This document shows, one piece after another, positions 44,731 through 53,210 of a DNA stretch of 64,000 nt. Made by a program: the position numbers and the translations under genes. The stretch's first letter is position 1; each line of letters opens with the position of its first letter. This DNA is from JAGLCW01 sp964427915 (lineage in GTDB: Bacteria; Caldisericota; Caldisericia; UBA6126). The DNA is taken from assembly GCA_964427915.1 (NCBI GenBank), contig CAYRWA010000058.1, positions 78,169-142,168 of the forward strand. The letters run 5' to 3'. The notes below the pieces were generated by a model that made no database searches, had not been told where the DNA came from, and saw nothing but the letters and a program-made list of their open reading frames with translations.

Positions 44731-45707
44731 CATATCCAATTCATCGATTGCGTCGTTTACGTCAAAACTCAACGATACAAGCAATGCTGCAAGACGTTCA
44801 CCTCCAACCAACCGATCTTATCTACCCTATGTTTGTAGCAGAGGGCATTTCTGAGCCAAAAATGATTCCTTCCATGCCTTCCATTTTTCAGCATCCCCTT
44901 ACCCACATTGCAAAACGGGCTAAAGAAGTATACAAAACGGGGATCCAAGCTATCCTACTTTTTGGCATTCCTGCTACAAAGAAAGATAAAGGGGAACATG
45001 CTTATCAACCAGAGGGTATTGTACAAAATGCCATCAAAGAAATAAAGAATACTGTGCCTGAACTTTCTATCATCACTGATGTTTGCCTCTGCAGCTATAC
45101 TACATCGGGTCATTGTGGAATTGTCAACAAGCAGGGTATAATTTGCAACGATCAATCTTGTCGTATCATTGCAAAAATTGCTCTTTCTCATACCAAAGCA
45201 GGAGCCGATATGGTAGCCCCCTCGGATATGATGGATGGAAGAGTATCCCACATTCGCACCCTCCTCGACCAAGAAGGATATGACATGATGCCCATTATAT
45301 CCTATTCTGTAAAATACGCGTCGAATTATTACGGCCCCTTCCGCGATGCAGCAGAATGTGCTCCTACATTCGGAGATCGTACGACCTATCAAATTGATTT
45401 TAGACGCTCTCGGGAAGCTTTTCTAGAAGCCATATCCGATATCGAAGAAGGCGCTGACATGATTATTGTCAAACCTGCTCTTGCTTATCTGGACATCATA
45501 GCAAGGCTTCGACCTGTTATCCAACAGCCTATTGTTGCGTATAGTGTTAGTGGTGAATATGCAATGATGAAGGCTGCAGCAATGCAAGGCTGGATCCAAT
45601 ACGATCAAATCGTAATGGAAACCTTGCTAGCAATGAAAAGAGCAGGGGCAGATATGATCATTTCATACTCTGCTATAGATGCAGTAAAAGCATTGCAGAA
45701 AGGATAA
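44727..45707 (+). CDS. hemB: porphobilinogen synthase
   Basis: 326 residues. HRLRRLRQNSTIQAMLQD start; DVCLCSYTTSGHCGI (possible metal-site cysteines); first catalytic Lys in VKYASNYYGPFRDAA; second in MIIVKPALAYLDII. It condenses two aminolevulinates to porphobilinogen. It is inserted between ahbC and ahbD, 4-bp overlap before and 3-bp gap after, so all are cotranslated. Confidence 0.95.
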   Translation: MTYPIHRLRRLRQNSTIQAMLQDVHLQPTDLIYPMFVAEGISEPKMIPSMPSIFQHPLTHIAKRAKEVYKTGIQAILLFGIPATKKDKGEHAYQPEGIVQNAIKEIKNTVPELSIITDVCLCSYTTSGHCGIVNKQGIICNDQSCRIIAKIALSHTKAGADMVAPSDMMDGRVSHIRTLLDQEGYDMMPIISYSVKYASNYYGPFRDAAECAPTFGDRTTYQIDFRRSREAFLEAISDIEEGADMIIVKPALAYLDIIARLRPVIQQPIVAYSVSGEYAMMKAAAMQGWIQYDQIVMETLLAMKRAGADMIISYSAIDAVKALQKG

Positions 45708-45710
45708 CCT

Positions 45711-46703
45711 ATGCTGGTTTCATGGAATAGTACCAATCAATGTAACATGTATTGCAGTCACTGCTATCGTGACTCAGGTCTAAAAGCGAAACGCGAACTA
45801 GAAACGAATGAAGCAAAGAAAATGATTCGAGAGATAAAAAATGCTGGATTTCAAATTATGATATTCAGTGGCGGAGAACCTTTGATGAGAGCTGATATCT
45901 TTGAATTGGGAAGGTATGCATCCTCCATTGGTTTGCGTCCTGTACTTGGAACCAACGGAAGCTTGATTACAAAGAATGTGGCGAACTCTTTGAAACAAGC
46001 AGGCTTTCTTGCTGCTGGTGTTAGCTTAGACAGCTTATCCGCAGACAAATACAATGATTTTCGAAAAAAAAGAGATGCTTTTGCTATGGTCATGGAAGGT
46101 TTTGAAAACTTAAAAATAGCACAAATTCCTTTTCAAATCCATACCACCGTTATGAAATGGAATGTTCACGAGCTAGATGCTATGACGGATTTTGCCATAG
46201 AGATTGGGGCAAAGGCACACCATATCTTTTTTTTAGTTCCTACAGGGCGAGGAAGTGAAATCGAAGATCAAATTGTCCCTGTGCATCAATATGAAACAAT
46301 TTTGACGACTATCATCCGTAGGCAAATCGACTGTCCCATCGAATTGAAACCAACTTGTGCACCACAGTTTGTTCGAATTGCAGAGCAAAACAATGTGCCT
46401 ACAAGATTCACAAGAGGTTGTTTAGCAGGATTGCGATACTGCATTATAAGCCCCATTGGTGATGTACAACCATGTGCTTACTTGGATATTCCATTGGGTA
46501 ACGTTCGAGAAACTCCTTTTGATGTTATATGGAAGAACAATCCTCATCTGCAGAGATTACGAACTGAAGAATACACAGGAAAGTGTAGCAATTGTGCCTA
46601 CCGAAAAAAATGTGGTGGATGTAGAGCACGAGCGTACTATGTTTCTGGCGATTATATGTCTGAAGATCCTTATTGCGATTATATACCTGATCCAATACAA
46701 TGA
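45711..46703 (+). CDS. ahbD: haem synthase / Fe-coproporphyrin III decarboxylase (radical SAM, NirJ2 type)
   Basis: 330 residues. The radical SAM motif is close to the start, C11-X3-C15-X2-C18 (TNQCNMYCSHCYRD), as in NirJ2/AhbD; FSGGEPLMRADIFELG and GTNGSLITK follow. C-terminal cysteines: GCLAGLRYCIISPIGDVQPC and CSNCAYRKKCGGCRARAYYV. It oxidises two propionates to vinyl groups, the last step of siroheme-dependent haem synthesis. It is a paralogue of ahbC. The stop overlaps the next gene (ATGA). Confidence 0.9.
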   Translation: MLVSWNSTNQCNMYCSHCYRDSGLKAKRELETNEAKKMIREIKNAGFQIMIFSGGEPLMRADIFELGRYASSIGLRPVLGTNGSLITKNVANSLKQAGFLAAGVSLDSLSADKYNDFRKKRDAFAMVMEGFENLKIAQIPFQIHTTVMKWNVHELDAMTDFAIEIGAKAHHIFFLVPTGRGSEIEDQIVPVHQYETILTTIIRRQIDCPIELKPTCAPQFVRIAEQNNVPTRFTRGCLAGLRYCIISPIGDVQPCAYLDIPLGNVRETPFDVIWKNNPHLQRLRTEEYTGKCSNCAYRKKCGGCRARAYYVSGDYMSEDPYCDYIPDPIQ

Positions 46704-47149
46704 AACTTGATGATGTCGATAGACAACTCCTCAATATTCTACAAACATCGTTTCCTATCACTTCTGAACCCTATGCTGCCATAGCCAAACAACTCCACAT
46801 ATCTACGCAGGAATGTTTGAACCGAATTCAACGTTTACAAAAAAATCATATCATTCGTCGAATTGGAGGCATTCTTCAATCCAATCTGCTTGGGTATAGG
46901 TCTACATTGTGTGCTGCGAAAGTTCCTTTAGAAGATATCCCTCGCGTTGCCAACATACTGAATGTGTCTCCATGCATCACTCACAATTATCAGAGAGACC
47001 ATGAGCTTTCTTTATGGTTCACATTCATTGAAAAAGAAGAAAGCTTTGATCACGAACTTCAAAAGATATCATCAAACATTGGATACAAAGTTTTTTCCTT
47101 CCCATCAAATAAAAAAATTAAATCCAAGGTGCAGTTCAATGTCTTGTAG
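46700..47149 (+). CDS. ahbA: siroheme decarboxylase subunit (AsnC/Lrp-like, first of pair)
   Basis: 149 residues. Winged-helix start (DDVDRQLLNILQTSFPIT, IRRIGGILQSNLLGYRS) followed by a ferredoxin-like ligand domain with the decarboxylase signature CITHNYQRDHELSLWFTF. The family (NirD/L/G/H, AhbA/B) looks like a transcription regulator but removes CO2 from siroheme. Whether this one is the A or B chain is not certain. It overlaps ahbD by 4 bp and its partner by 11 bp. Confidence 0.8.
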   Translation: MKLDDVDRQLLNILQTSFPITSEPYAAIAKQLHISTQECLNRIQRLQKNHIIRRIGGILQSNLLGYRSTLCAAKVPLEDIPRVANILNVSPCITHNYQRDHELSLWFTFIEKEESFDHELQKISSNIGYKVFSFPSNKKIKSKVQFNVL

Positions 47150-47621
47150 TGATTCACTAAGTTTATCTGATCGAACCATTCTTGAATTTCTTCAAGACGA
47201 AATCTCTATTTCCGAACGTCCTTACAAGGAATTATCCCTCCGATTACAAATGTCCGAACATGACATCATTCATCGAATCCAATACCTCATTGATCAAGGA
47301 TTTGTAAAAAGACTGGGTGCGATTCTTTATCATCACTCGGTGGGATATACCTGCAATGCTCTTGTTACTTGGGCTGTTTCACCTTCCTCTTCGTCGATTG
47401 TGACGGACATAGTACAAACAAAAATGTATGTGAGTCATTGTTATTTCCGATCGTGTCCCGACGCCTTTCCTTATCCTTTGTTTACAATGATCCATGCATG
47501 CACCAGCAAAGAATTACAAAATAGTATTAAAGAATTATCAATTCTTTTCCATTGCAACGATTATCTTGTTTTAAAAAGCATCAAAGAGTGGAAAAAAACA
47601 AGTATGAAATATACACTGTAA
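47139..47621 (+). CDS. ahbB: siroheme decarboxylase subunit (AsnC/Lrp-like, second of pair)
   Basis: 160 residues from MSCSDSLSLSDRTIL, 7 bp after AAGGTG; an earlier in-frame ATG (46962) lies in its partner gene. Winged-helix part SERPYKELSLRLQMSEHDII and VKRLGAILYHHSVGY; signature VSHCYFRSCPDAFPYPLFTM differs from that of the first subunit, as expected for the A/B pair that forms the siroheme decarboxylase. A/B naming is tentative. Confidence 0.8.
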   Translation: MSCSDSLSLSDRTILEFLQDEISISERPYKELSLRLQMSEHDIIHRIQYLIDQGFVKRLGAILYHHSVGYTCNALVTWAVSPSSSSIVTDIVQTKMYVSHCYFRSCPDAFPYPLFTMIHACTSKELQNSIKELSILFHCNDYLVLKSIKEWKKTSMKYTL

Positions 47622-47644
47622 ATAAAAAGAAATGAGAGGTTGCT

Positions 47645-48958
47645 ATGAACTGGAAAAATGATGAATCAAAAATCGCCTTTCAAAGAGCCCTGCAAATACT
47701 ACCTGGGGGAGTAAATAGCCCGGTTCGTGCTTGGAAACATACCGATATGGATCCGGTAATCATCGATAGGGCAAAGGGTTCTAAAGTATACGACATCGAT
47801 GGAAACGAATATATCGATTACATTGCATCGTACGGTCCTCTCATTTTGGGACATGCACGTCCTTCTGTTGTAATGGCCGTAGAAAAGGCTGTAAAAAAAG
47901 GAACCACTTATGGCTCTACATCTCTTGAAGAAATTGAGTATTGCCAAGAAATTCTAGATGCTTTCCCTGCCATGGATAAAATTCGACTCGTTAATTCAGG
48001 TACAGAAGCCACCATGAGTGCTATCCGATTGGCCCGTGCCTACACACAAAGAGATTTGATACTGAAGTTTGAAGGATGCTATCATGGACATGCCGATGCT
48101 TTTTTAATGAAAGCTGGCTCAGGACTTTTAACGGAACGGATCCCTTCTTGTCCAGGTGTTCCCACTAGTACAGCGCAATGCACTCTAAATGCTTCCTTTA
48201 ACAGTTTTGATCAAGTAAAAACTCTCTTCCAGAACTATGGAAAGAATATTGCGGCTGTTATTGTTGAACCGTTCCCAGCAAACATGGGACTTATATTCCC
48301 CAAAAATGGTTTTTTGGAGTTTCTTAGAGAAAGTGCAACACAATATGGATCTCTACTTATTTTCGACGAAGTTATTAGTGGTTTTCGATTTTGCTATGGT
48401 GGGTTGCAATCGATCGTAGGCATTGAACCCGACATTACAACCCTGGGAAAGATTATCGGAGGAGGTCTTCCCATTGGAGCATACGGCGGAAGGGAAGAAA
48501 TTATGAATCATATTGCTCCTCAAGGATCTGTTTATCAAGCCGGTACCTTGTCAGGAAATCCTATTGCTGTTGCAGCTGGAAAATCTACCCTGCTAGAATT
48601 GAAAAATCAACCAACTTTGTATGATGATATTGAGGATCAAACTAAAACCCTTACTTTTGGCTTGGATACCATTCTTCAAAATCACGGCATCCCACATATT
48701 CTGCATTCCTACGGTTCTGTCTTTAGTCTTTTCCTAACAAATACTACTACTATCAATGATTACGATGATGTGGTTAAGACCAACGAATCTATCTTTTCTT
48801 CTCTCTTTACAACCCTGATCAAGCGAGGGATTATGATTGCACCTTCTCCCTATGAAGTTAGCTTTGTTTCCACTGCTCACACACAACTCGACATCAACAA
48901 TACGTTGATATCGTGGGAAGAAGCTGTTACGAAATGGAAACACCAACACATGGTTTAA
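47645..48958 (+). CDS. hemL: glutamate-1-semialdehyde 2,1-aminomutase
   Basis: 437 residues. Class III PLP enzyme with HemL signatures: LPGGVNSPVRAWK, VNSGTEATMSAIRLARAYT, FEGCYHGHADAFL, FDEVISGFRF and PLP lysine in TTLGKIIGGGLPIGAYGG. It makes 5-aminolevulinate from the HemA product. Last gene of the haem operon, 23 bp after the decarboxylase pair. Confidence 0.95.
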   Translation: MNWKNDESKIAFQRALQILPGGVNSPVRAWKHTDMDPVIIDRAKGSKVYDIDGNEYIDYIASYGPLILGHARPSVVMAVEKAVKKGTTYGSTSLEEIEYCQEILDAFPAMDKIRLVNSGTEATMSAIRLARAYTQRDLILKFEGCYHGHADAFLMKAGSGLLTERIPSCPGVPTSTAQCTLNASFNSFDQVKTLFQNYGKNIAAVIVEPFPANMGLIFPKNGFLEFLRESATQYGSLLIFDEVISGFRFCYGGLQSIVGIEPDITTLGKIIGGGLPIGAYGGREEIMNHIAPQGSVYQAGTLSGNPIAVAAGKSTLLELKNQPTLYDDIEDQTKTLTFGLDTILQNHGIPHILHSYGSVFSLFLTNTTTINDYDDVVKTNESIFSSLFTTLIKRGIMIAPSPYEVSFVSTAHTQLDINNTLISWEEAVTKWKHQHMV

Positions 48959-49039
48959 AAAGGATCCATTGACAATTTCATGCAACCAACCATAACTATG
49001 TTGTTCATGTCAACTTAAAAATAGCTATAAGGAGATAAA

Positions 49040-49483
49040 ATGTCAATTCACAAACTAGGAATCATTATTTGTGATCGGTATCGACGTTGCGCTGGTGGGA
49101 AGTGTTTTTCTTCTTTCCAAAAACGACAAGGAGCTTTTTCTCGGTATTTACACCAACAAGCAGAAATTGTTGGGTATACTTCTTGTGATGGTTGCCCTGG
49201 AGGTAATATAGAATACGCAGCCGAGGAAATGATTAAAAATGGTGCTACTGTTATTCATTTTGCTACAGGATTGATTGTTGGCTATCCTCCCTGTCCTTCC
49301 CTTGAATATTTCAAAGATTTTCTTACTCATCGATATTCAATCGATGTTGTATACGGAACCCACCCAATTCCACAAAAATATTATGATATGCATAAACAAC
49401 TACAAACATGGGCTGAACCTAAATGGTCTGATATTCTACGTGACACACTTTCCGATGAGCCAACCCGTCTTGCCTACAACTAG
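49040..49483 (+). CDS. CGGC-domain protein
   Basis: 147 residues after AAGGAG. Cysteines are arranged as in the CGGC family: ICDRYRRCAGGKCFSSF near the start, YTSCDGCPGGNIEYAAEEM in the middle, and GLIVGYPPCPSLEYF. The family is thought to bind metal; its role is unknown. A TTGACA (48969-48974) upstream may mark a promoter, separating it from the haem operon. Only 3 bp lie between it and the DUF2779 gene, suggesting joint function or expression. Confidence 0.75.
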   Translation: MSIHKLGIIICDRYRRCAGGKCFSSFQKRQGAFSRYLHQQAEIVGYTSCDGCPGGNIEYAAEEMIKNGATVIHFATGLIVGYPPCPSLEYFKDFLTHRYSIDVVYGTHPIPQKYYDMHKQLQTWAEPKWSDILRDTLSDEPTRLAYN

Positions 49484-49486
49484 AAA

Positions 49487-51490
49487 ATGCTGCGTCGCAC
49501 TCTTACAAAATCACGCTTTCAAATAGCCTGCCAATGCCCCACAAAATTATTTTATGTAGACCAACCTATATACTCAAACATTCGTCAGGAAGATTCCTTT
49601 TTAGAAGCCCTTGCAGAGGGTGGTTACCAAGTACACGAATTAGCAAAATACTATTATCCTCATGGCATCGAAATAGGTACGCTAAACACAGACCAGGCTC
49701 TTTTGGAAACCAAAAAGCATATGGAAACCGATGCCATTACTCTATATGAAAGTGCTTTCCTTCATAAATCTCTTTTCATACGGATTGATATCCTGGTTAA
49801 AAGAGGAACACATCTCGATCTGTACGAAGTTAAGGCAAAATCATATGACAGTGATAGCACTGGTCTTGTTACCAAAAAAGGATTTCCTTCGGCAACATGG
49901 AGACCTTATTTATACGATGTTGCTTTTCAAAAATATGTTCTCCAAAAAGCTTGTCCCACCTATACCGTGCAAGCTTATCTTGCGGTGATGGATAAAAATG
50001 CAAAATGTCCTACCGACGGACTCAATCAAAAGTTCACAATAAAACGCGATGCAACCGGAAGAAAACTTGTCGTTGCCCATCATATCCAACCAGAAGACCT
50101 AGAACCTCCTCTTCTGAAAGCAATTAATGTAGACTCGATATGCCACCACATCTATACAAACAAAAGCCCTGTTCCTAACGATTTTTACGAATCGTTGTCT
50201 TTCAGCGAAAAGGTACAAGCCTTTTCTGAAGCTTATTCTTCTCAAACCAAACTACCTCCTGTCCCAACAAAAGCTTGTTGTAACTGTGAATTCGTCCTGC
50301 CAAAGACCGACATAAAAGGAACTCCTTTGCTTTCAGGTAAAGAGGAATGTTGGAGAGAAATTACAAAAGATCCTTCCTACAACACCTCAAAAAAGACAAT
50401 CTTATCTCTTTGGAACTACAGACATAAGGAACGTTGTATCCAGCAAAAAAAGTTCTACATCCAAGATCTCACAAAAGAGGATATCCAACCCAAGACAGAT
50501 GATAAACCTGGATTATCTGTCAGTCAACGCCAATGGATGCAAGTTCAAAAAGAAAAAGAAAACGATCCTTCTGTATGGATTGATCGAGACAACCTTTTGA
50601 AAGAAGTCCAGTCATGGACATATCCTTTGCATTTGATAGATTTTGAAACGACGATGGTGGCGCTGCCTTTTCACAAAAATAGACATCCCTACGAGGGCAT
50701 TGCATTTCAGTTTTCCCATCATACCCTTCAAGCTGATGGTACAGTGTCCCATGCAGGCGAATTTATAAGCACAAAACCTGGCTTTTTTCCAAACATTGAG
50801 TTTGTAAGACACCTGAAAAATCAATTAGAAACAGATGATGGTACAATTTTTCGGTATTCACACCATGAGAATACCTTTCTGACGATGATTTATTCACAAC
50901 TAAACACAGACCCAAAACCTGTTCCCGATCAAAAAGAGCTTTGCCATTTTATTCAGACCATTACCAAATCAACCAGTAAACAATCCGAAAAATGGATTGG
51001 CAATCGCAATATGGTTGATCTTTGCGAGCTTGTTAAACGATACTTTTATGACCCACAAACGGAAGGTTCCAATAGCATCAAAAAAGTATTGCCTGCCATT
51101 CTTAGTAGAAGCCAATTTTTACAGAAAAAGTACTCCAATCCCATCTATGGTTCCAAAGACGGACTGTCTAGTCACAACTTTGAAAACTGGACCTGGTGTC
51201 AATATACCAACAATCAATTGATCAATCCCTATGATTTACTACCAGATTTGTTTCAAGATATTCCCGATGACAAGCCCTGGCTTTTAAGTACCGATGATCG
51301 ATTGCAAGATGGAGGTGCAGCCCTCACTGCATATGCTAGAATGCAATTTTCAGAAATGACAGAGTATGAACGAAAAGAGATTCGTAAAGCCCTCCTGAAG
51401 TACTGTGAATTGGATACATTGGCAATGGTATTTATGATAGAATCATGGATACATGATTATTTATTTACCTCTTTCAAACCTGCTCTTTAA
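49487..51490 (+). CDS. DUF2779 protein with RecB-like and DnaQ-like nuclease motifs
   Basis: 667 residues. N-terminal part: SRFQIACQCPTKLFY (C15/C17), D101 ... E114-V-K116 (LDLYEVKAKS), the layout of a PD-(D/E)XK nuclease as in Cas4/AddB, with C264/C265, C267 and C288 as possible Fe-S ligands. C-terminal part: LIDFETTMVALP (D385, E387) and YCELDTLAM (D643), the pattern of a DEDD 3'-5' exonuclease, with FQFSHHTL between. DUF2779 proteins are uncharacterised; a DNA repair or defence role is inference. It forms a pair with the CGGC gene. Confidence 0.75.
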   Translation: MLRRTLTKSRFQIACQCPTKLFYVDQPIYSNIRQEDSFLEALAEGGYQVHELAKYYYPHGIEIGTLNTDQALLETKKHMETDAITLYESAFLHKSLFIRIDILVKRGTHLDLYEVKAKSYDSDSTGLVTKKGFPSATWRPYLYDVAFQKYVLQKACPTYTVQAYLAVMDKNAKCPTDGLNQKFTIKRDATGRKLVVAHHIQPEDLEPPLLKAINVDSICHHIYTNKSPVPNDFYESLSFSEKVQAFSEAYSSQTKLPPVPTKACCNCEFVLPKTDIKGTPLLSGKEECWREITKDPSYNTSKKTILSLWNYRHKERCIQQKKFYIQDLTKEDIQPKTDDKPGLSVSQRQWMQVQKEKENDPSVWIDRDNLLKEVQSWTYPLHLIDFETTMVALPFHKNRHPYEGIAFQFSHHTLQADGTVSHAGEFISTKPGFFPNIEFVRHLKNQLETDDGTIFRYSHHENTFLTMIYSQLNTDPKPVPDQKELCHFIQTITKSTSKQSEKWIGNRNMVDLCELVKRYFYDPQTEGSNSIKKVLPAILSRSQFLQKKYSNPIYGSKDGLSSHNFENWTWCQYTNNQLINPYDLLPDLFQDIPDDKPWLLSTDDRLQDGGAALTAYARMQFSEMTEYERKEIRKALLKYCELDTLAMVFMIESWIHDYLFTSFKPAL

Positions 51491-51513
51491 GACGAAGATA
51501 GCTTTCACAATAG

Positions 51514-51542
51514 TTGACACATTGCAAGAAATGCCCTACACT
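51514..51542 (+). promoter_or_regulatory. promoter for the stalk-domain gene at 51625
   Basis: TTGACA (51514-51519), a 17-bp spacer, TACACT (51537-51542), about 80 bp before the start codon. Confidence 0.75.
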
Positions 51543-51624
51543 TCAATTAGGAGTAAAAATAAACAGATTATAATTTTTGAGAATTTTGCCCATAGGTTGT
51601 TTTAAAACTGAAAGGATGGGAACA

Positions 51625-52707
51625 ATGAAATGCCGATACATTCTCACAGCCTCTTTATGCTTTATTTTCATATTGTCATGTTTATCACGTACCCCTTCTA
51701 CTGCTTTGGCAGCAGAACCAACCACATCCATTGTGGTAGAAGATGCTAAAGAAAGGGAGAATGGTTGGTACTGGGAACTTCCTACTATCACTTTTTCTTG
51801 TTCCCATCCCTCTGCGAAGGTGTACTACTACTTCAACGAAAATAAAGGAGAAGAAACTCTGTACAGGGAGGAACCTATAAATTACCTCAATGTGTATGCA
51901 ATACACAATGGAATCCCCGGCAAGTTTATCATCCGAATCTCCTATTACTCTGTTGTAGGAGATATTAAAGAAGAAGTTCAGTCATTTGATCTGAAGGTAA
52001 ATAGGGTACAACCTGAAATCGTTCTTGAAGAACCATCCGAAACACAATTTGAAACTACCTTAGAGTCACTTCTGATTAAAGGCCGTGGTACTCTTATCTT
52101 ACTCATTGACAAAGGAGAACGTGTTTTAACATGCGATGCATCGATCTATATCAATGATGAAGAAGTACCGTTGGATGACGAAACGTATTACTTTCGAAAA
52201 ACTGTTCCTTTGGTATTGGGAGTCAATCAAATCAGTATTACTGCTAAAGATGCGTCGGGTAGAACCAAGGAAATACACCTCCATGTGTATCGATATCAAG
52301 ATCCATCAGATGCAAACAGAGTGCAACACTACTCTTTGCGAATTGATGTAGACAATCAAAAAGGATGGATAAACGATACACTTCTCCCAACCATAGACGA
52401 TCCTGTCATTATCAAAAATGGATCCAGTTTTCTTCCAATGGACGTACTAGAGGAGCATTTTCCTTTGGATATTACAAGAAAACCCATGGAAGCAACTTGT
52501 CAGATTGCTTACAACGAGATTACAATCCAATATCAGATGAACTCTAGCATAGCTCTTGTAAATGGCAAAGAACGAATACTACCTTGGCCTCCTTTTTACA
52601 AATCAACATCCCTCTGGATTCCCCTTCGTTTTACATTTGAAACCCTTGGTGGTGATGTTGGTTGGAATCCAGAAACACGAGAAATTACAGTAGAAATTGA
52701 TTTGTGA
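51625..52707 (+). CDS. secreted protein with C-terminal stalk domain
   Basis: 360 residues from MKCRYILTASLCFIF, placed after AAAGGATGGG; in-frame ATGs at 51577 and 51616 are less well placed. Signal peptide about 1-29 (ends TALAAE). Two beta-sandwich (Ig-like) units follow, the second with FLRKTVPLVLG-like LVLGVNQISITAKDASGRTKE. The C-terminal stalk domain (about 235-360) has GSSFLPMDVLEEHF and LWIPLRFTFETLGGDVGWN. Monocistronic behind its own promoter. Function unknown; surface structural role inferred. Confidence 0.7.
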   Translation: MKCRYILTASLCFIFILSCLSRTPSTALAAEPTTSIVVEDAKERENGWYWELPTITFSCSHPSAKVYYYFNENKGEETLYREEPINYLNVYAIHNGIPGKFIIRISYYSVVGDIKEEVQSFDLKVNRVQPEIVLEEPSETQFETTLESLLIKGRGTLILLIDKGERVLTCDASIYINDEEVPLDDETYYFRKTVPLVLGVNQISITAKDASGRTKEIHLHVYRYQDPSDANRVQHYSLRIDVDNQKGWINDTLLPTIDDPVIIKNGSSFLPMDVLEEHFPLDITRKPMEATCQIAYNEITIQYQMNSSIALVNGKERILPWPPFYKSTSLWIPLRFTFETLGGDVGWNPETREITVEIDL

Positions 52708-52757
52708 AGAATATCTTACAGTTTTCAATTCAAAAATGACCATTTTCTTCCTTTTTC

Positions 52758-52787
52758 TTGACAAACTTTTTTTACAGACTGGATAGT
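52758..52787 (+). promoter_or_regulatory. promoter for the small secreted protein gene
   Basis: TTGACA (52758-52763), an 18-bp spacer, GATAGT (52782-52787). Confidence 0.5.
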
Positions 52788-52848
52788 TTTAAAAAAGTAG
52801 AACCTCTTTTAACAATGTATTTAACACAGTGAAAGGAAAGTGCTAAAT

Positions 52849-53127
52849 ATGAATGGAATATCATTACGAAAGAAATACTGGATTTTTATACTTGTATTGC
52901 TATTGCTGTTTCCAAGCCCTATTTCTTCGTCTGGACAGTACAATCCACACAAAATAAGTCATCATGTTGTGGAATCCTTTGGTTCTGCAGCATTGCTTGG
53001 AATGGTTGTTCCACTGCACCAAATTGAAAAAGAATGGGATTATCGCGTGGATGGAATCTATTATCTGGTAGACGAATTGAATGAATATCGCAAAATCCTC
53101 CCCAATGAATATGGTTATTTACGGTAG
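52849..53127 (+). CDS. small secreted protein of unknown function
   Basis: 92 residues from MNGISLRKKYW with AAAGGA upstream (a GTG at 52840 is too close to that site). Signal peptide about 1-25 (ends SPISSSGQ). The mature part is about 65 residues, His/Glu/Tyr-rich (ISHHVVESF, HQIEKEWDYRVDG), without cysteine. No family recognised; it could be a remnant of a longer protein. Convergent with the MFS gene. Confidence 0.5.
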   Translation: MNGISLRKKYWIFILVLLLLFPSPISSSGQYNPHKISHHVVESFGSAALLGMVVPLHQIEKEWDYRVDGIYYLVDELNEYRKILPNEYGYLR

Positions 53128-53210
53128 GAGAAGATAAATGGATATCAATATGTAATCACGGCTTTATTCTTTTCTGAATTGGCACGTACCGTTAGAGGCT
53201 AAATTTTGAT

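Noticed and set aside
43543..46703. Haem d1 (NirJ) synthesis for a cytochrome cd1 nitrite reductase
   Set aside because: No nirS, nirF, nirN or nirE-type set is present; the presence of both NirJ1- and NirJ2-type proteins with hemA/B/C/D/L fits the Ahb haem route.
46700..47621. Two Lrp/AsnC-type transcription regulators
   Set aside because: The HNYxRDHE and HCYFR-type signatures and their place in the haem operon fit siroheme decarboxylase subunits, not regulators.
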